NCBI GenBank assembly: GCA_004562915.1
Contig: SFQZ01000100.1
Coordinates: 1 to 8,441, forward strand
DNA from: a bacterium
GTDB lineage: Bacteria > Bacillota_A > Clostridia > Lachnospirales > Lachnospiraceae
Direction of reading: 5' to 3'
Length of the DNA: 8,441 bases
A program made the translations under genes and the position numbers. A model generated the notes under the pieces. That model ran no database searches, was not told the origin of the DNA, and was given only the letters and a program-made list of their open reading frames with translations. Position 1 is the first letter of the stretch, and each line of letters starts with the position of its first letter. Below are positions 4,930 through 8,441 of the stretch, piece after piece.

Positions 4930-6621
4930 TTACTGATCCATTCCGCAGGCAGTTGCTGTTTCAATGAGACACCGGTCATGCATCACCGCATCGTAAAAAC
5001 GGAATCCTCCTGAGAAGTTATAGGCTTTATATCCGTTTCCTTCCAATATACGTGTTCCGATATAGCTTCTAAGTCCACTTTGACAGATCACATAAACGGG
5101 TTTATCTTTTTCAATCTCATCCAGACGTTCCCGAAGTTCATCTACCGGAATATTTTTGAATCCTTCGATATGACCATTGCCATATTCTCTGACAGTTCTC
5201 ACGTCCAAAAGAGTCACACTTCCATCCCGAGGTAAAAGATCAACATCCTCCAGATGCCATTGTTTCAATATGCCTTTCGAAATATTGTCTATCATAAAAC
5301 CAGCCATATTCACAGGATCCTTGGCAGAAGAATACGGTGGAGCATAGGCCAGATCCAGGTCTTTAAGCTCCGTAGCTTTCATTCCCGCATGAATCGCTGT
5401 AGCCAATACATCGATCCGTTTGTCCACCCCTTCGTAGCCAACAATCTGAGCCCCCAGAAGACGATATGTTTCTTTTTCAAAAACAACTTTCATGGTCATC
5501 ACCTTGCCTCCCGGATAATAACCGGCATGGCTCATAGGGGAAAGGATTACCGTATCTACATCGAGACCGGCTTTCCTTGCATTGGTTTCATTCATTCCCG
5601 TGGTCGCTGCTGTCATATCGAATACCTTAATGACAGAACTGCCCTGACTGCCCGGATATCTGCTGTCACCACCACAAATATTGTCCGCAATGATGCGTCC
5701 CTGTTTATTGGCAGGTCCTGCCAGAGAGATCAATGCTTCCTGCCCGGTCACATAATGTTTCACCTGTACTGCATCGCCGGCAGCAAAAATATCCGGTGCA
5801 GAAGTTTCCATCCGGTCATTTACGACAATACTGCCTTTGATTCCCAATTCCAGTCCTGCGTCTTTTGCAAGATGTGTATCCGGGGTAACGCCAATTGCCA
5901 GAACTACCATATCTGCATGCAGCGGCATCTCATCTTTCAACAAAATATCTATTCCGCCATCTTTTTCTTCAAATCCTTCTACCGTATGTCCCAAAGCAAG
6001 CTTCACTCCATGTTTCCGCATCTCACTGTGAATAAAAGAAGCCATATCTGCATCAAAAGGATTCATAAGCTGTTTTGGACGCTGGACAATGGTCACATCC
6101 ATGCCAAGTTCCTTTAAGTTTTCTGCCAGTTCCAAGCCGATGAAACCACCACCGGCTAATACGGCAGACTTTGGCTGATTCTTGTTGATATACTCTTTGA
6201 TATGGAAGGTATCCTCTACCGTACGGAGGGTAAATACTTTTTCAATTCCTACACCCGGAAGCCGTGGCTGTGTTGGTTTCGCACCCGGAGAGAGAATCAA
6301 TTTATCATAGGATTCCTCAAATTCTTCACCGGTTTTCGAATTCCTTACCGAAATTGTTTTTTGATCCGGATGGATCGCAGTCACCTCATGGTGGACTTTC
6401 ATATTGATTCGGAAGCGGGAAAAGAAACTTTCCGGTGTCTGAAGTGTCAGCTCCTCCGGATCTGTAATCACACCTCCAATATAATACGGCAGTCCACAAT
6501 TTGCGTAGGATATATATCCCGAACGTTCAAATACCGTGATTTCTGCAGTTTCATCTAATCTGCGGATGCGTGCAGCTGCGGTTGCACCACCTGCCACACC
6601 GCCTACAATTAATACCTTCAT
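4930..6621 (-). CDS. cdr: CoA-disulfide/persulfide reductase with C-terminal rhodanese domain
   Basis: A 563-residue flavoprotein of the CoA-disulfide reductase-rhodanese class (members about 550-570 residues), which uses NAD(P)H to reduce CoA disulfide and CoA or other persulfides. FAD-binding GGVAGGATAAARIRR lies at 7-21, and catalytic C42 in SYANCGLPYYIGG. The NAD(P)H-binding motif GGGFIGLE is at 157-164 and the second FAD motif DIFAAGDA at 277-284. The dimerisation domain, with LAYAPPYSSAKDP near 424-436, carries family tyrosines. A rhodanese domain (about 465-555) has DVRT and the active loop C513-QSGLR. One reactive Cys (C42) rather than a CXXXXC pair sets it apart from glutathione-reductase-like enzymes. 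It starts one base after the rhodanese gene's stop, with AAAGGTGG upstream. It is the last gene of the thioredoxin operon. The rhodanese domain likely hands sulfane sulfur to the flavin/Cys42 site. NADH oxidase activity is a possible side function. Confidence 0.93.
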   Translation of the reverse strand: MKVLIVGGVAGGATAAARIRRLDETAEITVFERSGYISYANCGLPYYIGGVITDPEELTLQTPESFFSRFRINMKVHHEVTAIHPDQKTISVRNSKTGEEFEESYDKLILSPGAKPTQPRLPGVGIEKVFTLRTVEDTFHIKEYINKNQPKSAVLAGGGFIGLELAENLKELGMDVTIVQRPKQLMNPFDADMASFIHSEMRKHGVKLALGHTVEGFEEKDGGIDILLKDEMPLHADMVVLAIGVTPDTHLAKDAGLELGIKGSIVVNDRMETSAPDIFAAGDAVQVKHYVTGQEALISLAGPANKQGRIIADNICGGDSRYPGSQGSSVIKVFDMTAATTGMNETNARKAGLDVDTVILSPMSHAGYYPGGKVMTMKVVFEKETYRLLGAQIVGYEGVDKRIDVLATAIHAGMKATELKDLDLAYAPPYSSAKDPVNMAGFMIDNISKGILKQWHLEDVDLLPRDGSVTLLDVRTVREYGNGHIEGFKNIPVDELRERLDEIEKDKPVYVICQSGLRSYIGTRILEGNGYKAYNFSGGFRFYDAVMHDRCLIETATACGMDQ

Positions 6622-6622
6622 C

Positions 6623-6943
6623 TTATCGTTCCACCTTTCCTATATAGGAAGAAATTCCTCCAATGTTAGTTACGTTTGAATATCCCATACGTTTCAACGT
6701 ATTTACTGCCTGGCTGCTTCGGGAACCAGAATAGCAATAGACAAATAAAGGTGTCTCTTTTGTTGTGACCACTGATGTAACCTTATCTATCATCTGCAGT
6801 GGTACATTTTTACTTTTCGGAACATGTCCTTCTTTATATTCCTGGGGTGTACGCACATCCAGTAAAACAGCTCCTGAAACGGATTGATACTCTTTTATGC
6901 CCTCATTGATATCTTTTTGTTTGAACAGATCAAAAAATCCCAT
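6623..6943 (-). CDS. Cytosolic single-domain rhodanese
   Basis: A 106-residue sulfurtransferase domain that carries sulfane sulfur as a Cys persulfide between donors and acceptors. LLDVRTPQEYKEGH (27-40) and the active loop C70-YSGSRS are complete. There is no signal peptide; the N-terminal MGFFDLF is a short amphipathic lead as seen in other small rhodaneses. AAGGAGG sits 9 bases before the ATG and overlaps the thioredoxin stop (TAAGGAGG); the stop is one base from the CoA-disulfide reductase start. It is therefore the middle gene of a tight thioredoxin-rhodanese-reductase operon and probably exchanges persulfide with both partners. Confidence 0.92.
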   Translation of the reverse strand: MGFFDLFKQKDINEGIKEYQSVSGAVLLDVRTPQEYKEGHVPKSKNVPLQMIDKVTSVVTTKETPLFVYCYSGSRSSQAVNTLKRMGYSNVTNIGGISSYIGKVER

Positions 6944-6957
6944 ATTTATGACCCTCC

Positions 6958-7263
6958 TTACAGCATCGCAAGAATTGTGTTCTTGGGTTTTGCTCCCATA
7001 GATTGATTGACAATTTTTCCATCTTTGATAACAATCAGTGTAGGAATGCTCATAACGCGAAACTGGCTTGCAAGCTCCGGCTGCTCATCTACATTGATTT
7101 TTCCAATTTTGATATCAGAGCGTTCCCCTGCGATCTCTTCCAGGATTGGACCTACCATACGGCAGGGGCCACACCACGGAGCCCAGAAATCCAAAAGTAC
7201 CGGTTTGTCGGAATTTATAATTTCATTCTGAAAATTGTTTCTAGTGATATTGATAACAGACAT
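6958..7263 (-). CDS. trxA: Thioredoxin
   Basis: A 101-residue thioredoxin of typical length that reduces protein disulfides and persulfides in the cytoplasm. The active site is FWAPWCGPCRM with C31 and C34, and the cis-proline is P74 in MSIPT. There is no signal peptide. The ATG follows AAGGAGG by 8 bases. It heads the operon with the rhodanese and CoA-disulfide reductase; no thioredoxin reductase gene is in the window, so it is probably a secondary thioredoxin devoted to persulfide or stress chemistry. Its own promoter (7295-7335) overlaps the end of the rhodanese lipoprotein gene, and I see no terminator between them, so read-through from that gene is also possible. Confidence 0.93.
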   Translation of the reverse strand: MSVINITRNNFQNEIINSDKPVLLDFWAPWCGPCRMVGPILEEIAGERSDIKIGKINVDEQPELASQFRVMSIPTLIVIKDGKIVNQSMGAKPKNTILAML

Positions 7264-7294
7264 ATGATCGTCCTCCTTTTTCTTTTATGATCTT

Positions 7295-7335
7295 ACTATA
7301 TCAAAATCATTTTTAATCTTCTGTGATGATGTTAC
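7295..7335 (-). promoter_or_regulatory. Activator-type promoter of the thioredoxin operon
   Basis: TATAGT (7300-7295) lacks a -35 box (CAGAAG at that place). A GTAAC-ATC-ATCAC site occupies 7335-7323 on the minus strand, 22 bases upstream of the -10 box and centred near -41. The promoter-proximal half CATCAC is identical to those of the other two sites; the distal half is weaker. The operator overlaps the stop codon of the upstream gene (7332-7334). Confidence 0.5.
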
Positions 7336-7721
7336 GGTTCTGAAACAGTATCTCCTGTCCAGTCATTAATGCCGCCAATTTCTACAATATTCGTATATCC
7401 CAATTCTGCCAGTTTTCCAGAAGCCTGTTTGCTTCGGTTTCCACTGCGGCAGTACACCAGAATCAGCTGATCCTTGTCCGGCAGTTCCTGAATATCCTCC
7501 GAACCAATCGTTTCGTTTGGAATATTAATTGCATTGGGAATATGTCTTTCACGAAATTCTTCCGGTGTCCGGACATCCAGGATAATATAACCACTTTCTT
7601 CTTCCATCATGGTTACAGCCTCATCCATACTGATCTGACGATAACTGTTTTCCTGTTCATTGGATGCTGTGCAGCCTGCCAGAAATAATAAAAGCAATAA
7701 AAAGGGAATCCATCTTCTCAT
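7332..7721 (-). CDS. Rhodanese lipoprotein (extracytoplasmic sulfurtransferase)
   Basis: A 129-residue single-domain rhodanese with a lipoprotein signal peptide: MRR, a hydrophobic stretch to residue 15, then the lipobox LAGC with lipidated C17. The mature domain should sit on the outer face of the membrane. ILDVRTPEEFRERH (47-60) and the active loop C91-RSGNRS are intact, and the C-terminal GGINDWTG is typical. AAGGAGG lies 7 bases before the ATG. It is upstream of the thioredoxin operon and shares its promoter type, suggesting it handles sulfane sulfur outside the cell while the cytosolic rhodanese, thioredoxin and reductase act inside. A metabolic acceptor is not evident from sequence. Confidence 0.92.
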   Translation of the reverse strand: MRRWIPFLLLLLFLAGCTASNEQENSYRQISMDEAVTMMEEESGYIILDVRTPEEFRERHIPNAINIPNETIGSEDIQELPDKDQLILVYCRSGNRSKQASGKLAELGYTNIVEIGGINDWTGDTVSEP

Positions 7722-7749
7722 TATAGTTCCTCCTTGTCTTTATAATTGC

Positions 7750-7790
7750 AGTATACAGGATTTCTTCTTTTCTTTCTGTGATGACATCAC
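7750..7790 (-). promoter_or_regulatory. Activator-type promoter of the rhodanese lipoprotein gene
   Basis: TATACT (7755-7750) lacks a -35 box (CAGAAA there). The best copy of the operator, TGTGATG-A-CATCACA (7777-7791), is 22 bases upstream and centred near -41. It is a palindrome with 7-bp arms and a single central base. Confidence 0.65.
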
Positions 7791-7820
7791 AATTCGATAA
7801 ATATGGATATCCTTTCCAGG

Positions 7821-7864
7821 TTTTTATAAAAGAAACCTCCGTATGAATAGAATCACACGAAGGT
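7821..7864 (-). terminator. Rho-independent terminator downstream of the XRE pseudogene
   Basis: Arms at 7835-7844 and 7855-7864 form a 10-bp stem (two G-U pairs in minus-strand RNA) with a 10-nt loop, followed by UUUCUUUUAU. It is the second copy of the hairpin at 21-50 and lies about 100 bases beyond the pseudogene stop. It insulates the rhodanese lipoprotein promoter from upstream transcription. Confidence 0.7.
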
Positions 7865-7965
7865 AATACATACATTATGCTATTGAAAAAATGTAAAACA
7901 ATACTTTTAGAAATATAAAGACTGGAATTTTCTAATTTCTTTGTGTAAAGAAAATAGGAATAAAA

Positions 7966-8299
7966 TTAGCAATTTCTGCTTTTCACTTTATTAATAATAG
8001 CTCTGATTCCCACTGTCATAAAAGATATCAAGACACAGAATATGCATAGAAATCCTGATGGTAACAGAAAGAAGTTTTCATGTTGTATTTCGCTCTTCTT
8101 GTTTCGCTTCCATCTTTAATTACTTTTTCCGTCATGTTGTTCATATGATTATCTCCTTTAATTAATTGATCCAGAGATCTGAAATACATTCGACATTAGA
8201 ATCGACATTCCTATATCCGGAAGATTTTTATTATTCTCCCAATTGGAAACCGCCTGTCTGCTGACATTCAGTTTCATAGCAAACTGCTCTTGTGGTGAC
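7966..8299 (-). pseudogene. Decayed XRE-type helix-turn-helix regulator with membrane tail
   Basis: The pieces of one familiar protein class (XRE helix-turn-helix, short linker, two membrane helices) appear in order but broken. From 8298 the frame reads SPQEQFAMKLNVSRQAVSNWENN, a clear XRE motif, and on to MSNVFQIS. Near 8170 two bases seem lost: the frame then ends at 8158, while the next frame continues DQLIKGDNHMNNMTEKVIKD to AKYNM. At about 8085 the frame shifts again to HENFFLLPSGFLCIFCVLIS, a membrane helix, ending at 7966; by memory of relatives, about 30 residues with the first membrane helix are missing, perhaps lost between short CATG repeats. The N-terminal part of the helix-turn-helix is replaced by the mobile-element end at 8300. 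It cannot make the normal protein. A short frame from the ATG at 8139 with AAAGGAG upstream is part of this wreck, not a separate gene. Confidence 0.7.
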
Positions 8300-8441
8300 A
8301 TGCTCCCACCACTTAACTTTGTTTGAAGTGGGGGCTTCTTATTCAATGCCCCTGATGGGGCAAGTATCAATAAGCTATCCCCGCCTGCCCGGCGGTTCGA
8401 TTTCTAGCCCGAAAACGGGCATAACAACTATATTTTGTCCA
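8300..8441 (-). mobile_element. Probable right end of an IS200/IS605-type (tnpB/omega-RNA) element, continuing beyond the window
   Basis: The DNA changes character here (more G+C, several compact hairpins) and interrupts the XRE gene. Hairpins are at 8407-8420 (GCCCG-AAAA-CGGGC), 8381-8395 (CCGCC/GGCGG) and 8347-8362 (TGCCCC-TGAT-GGGGCA). The last, at 8305-8334, is next to the junction and on the minus strand pairs CCCCCACTT with AAGTGGTGGG, leaving one unpaired T. A subterminal hairpin with a bulged T is what Y1 transposases of this class bind, and stacked hairpins before the right end fit a TnpB guide RNA. Two frames stay open to the window edge (stops at 8367 and 8375), so a transposon gene tail may be included. 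Orientation would put the transposon gene to the right, on the minus strand. No transposase is visible, so the assignment is moderate. Confidence 0.5.

Noticed and set aside
5254..6117. 287-codon plus-strand open frame opposite the CoA-disulfide reductase
   Set aside because: It is antisense to a gene with complete family motifs, has no ribosome binding site, and its translation has no recognisable domain.
7657..7875. 72-codon minus-strand frame over the rhodanese lipoprotein promoter
   Set aside because: It crosses the terminator hairpin, operator and -10 box and overlaps the lipoprotein signal peptide in another frame; no ribosome binding site.
7936..7953. TTTCTTT-GTGT-AAAGAAA hairpin after the XRE pseudogene
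   Set aside because: The stem is short and A+T-only apart from one pair, with no U-run on the minus strand; likely chance in A+T-rich DNA.
1..8441. CRISPR array, tRNA or rRNA genes
   Set aside because: I saw no regularly spaced repeats and no cloverleaf or rRNA-like stretches on either strand.

Overview
The window looks like chromosome of a low-GC, anaerobic Firmicute, most likely a gut Lachnospiraceae or related Clostridia. This rests on the strong AAGGAGG ribosome binding sites, A+T-rich intergenic DNA, rubrerythrin/rubredoxin genes, and the XRE and DUF134 family types. Almost every gene reads on the minus strand; the exception is one CRP/FNR-type regulator at 4223-4882.

Layout from right to left, in the direction of minus-strand transcription. 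(1) 8300-8441 is the right end of what looks like an IS200/IS605 (tnpB-type) element running off the window. It abuts 7966-8299, the decayed remains of an XRE regulator with a membrane segment, followed by a hairpin terminator at 7835-7864. The stretch 7865-7965 is A+T-rich and holds nothing I can identify. (2) 7721-4930 is a sulfur/thiol redox cluster: a rhodanese lipoprotein, thioredoxin, a cytosolic rhodanese, and a CoA-disulfide (persulfide) reductase with its own rhodanese domain. (3) The CRP/FNR regulator (+) meets this cluster at a shared terminator at 4887-4924. (4) A divergent control region at 4130-4195 contains a perfect 18-bp inverted repeat carrying both -35 boxes. It separates the regulator from a DUF134/NifX fusion (4098-3322). 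(5) 3248-1432 is an oxidative-stress operon: a two-rubredoxin protein, then a ferredoxin-rubredoxin-rubrerythrin-rubredoxin fusion. (6) After a hairpin, 1319-61 holds an uncharacterised pair. The first is a protein with a HEPN-like RX4H motif and a degenerate receiver-like C-terminal domain; the second is a small membrane-anchored coiled coil. The pair ends in a terminator at 21-50.

How it fits together: three minus-strand promoters (rhodanese lipoprotein, thioredoxin, two-rubredoxin gene) share a -10 box, lack a recognisable -35 box, and carry a GTGAT-N3-ATCAC-like palindrome centred about 41 bp upstream of the expected transcription start. That is the classic class II activator position for CRP/FNR proteins. 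The window therefore reads as a small peroxide/persulfide-defence regulon. The local CRP/FNR protein is the obvious, but unproven, regulator.

The least explained parts are the HEPN/pseudo-receiver pair, the two fusion genes that each keep a perfect internal ribosome binding site and start, and the near-identical hairpin repeat at the two ends of the window.
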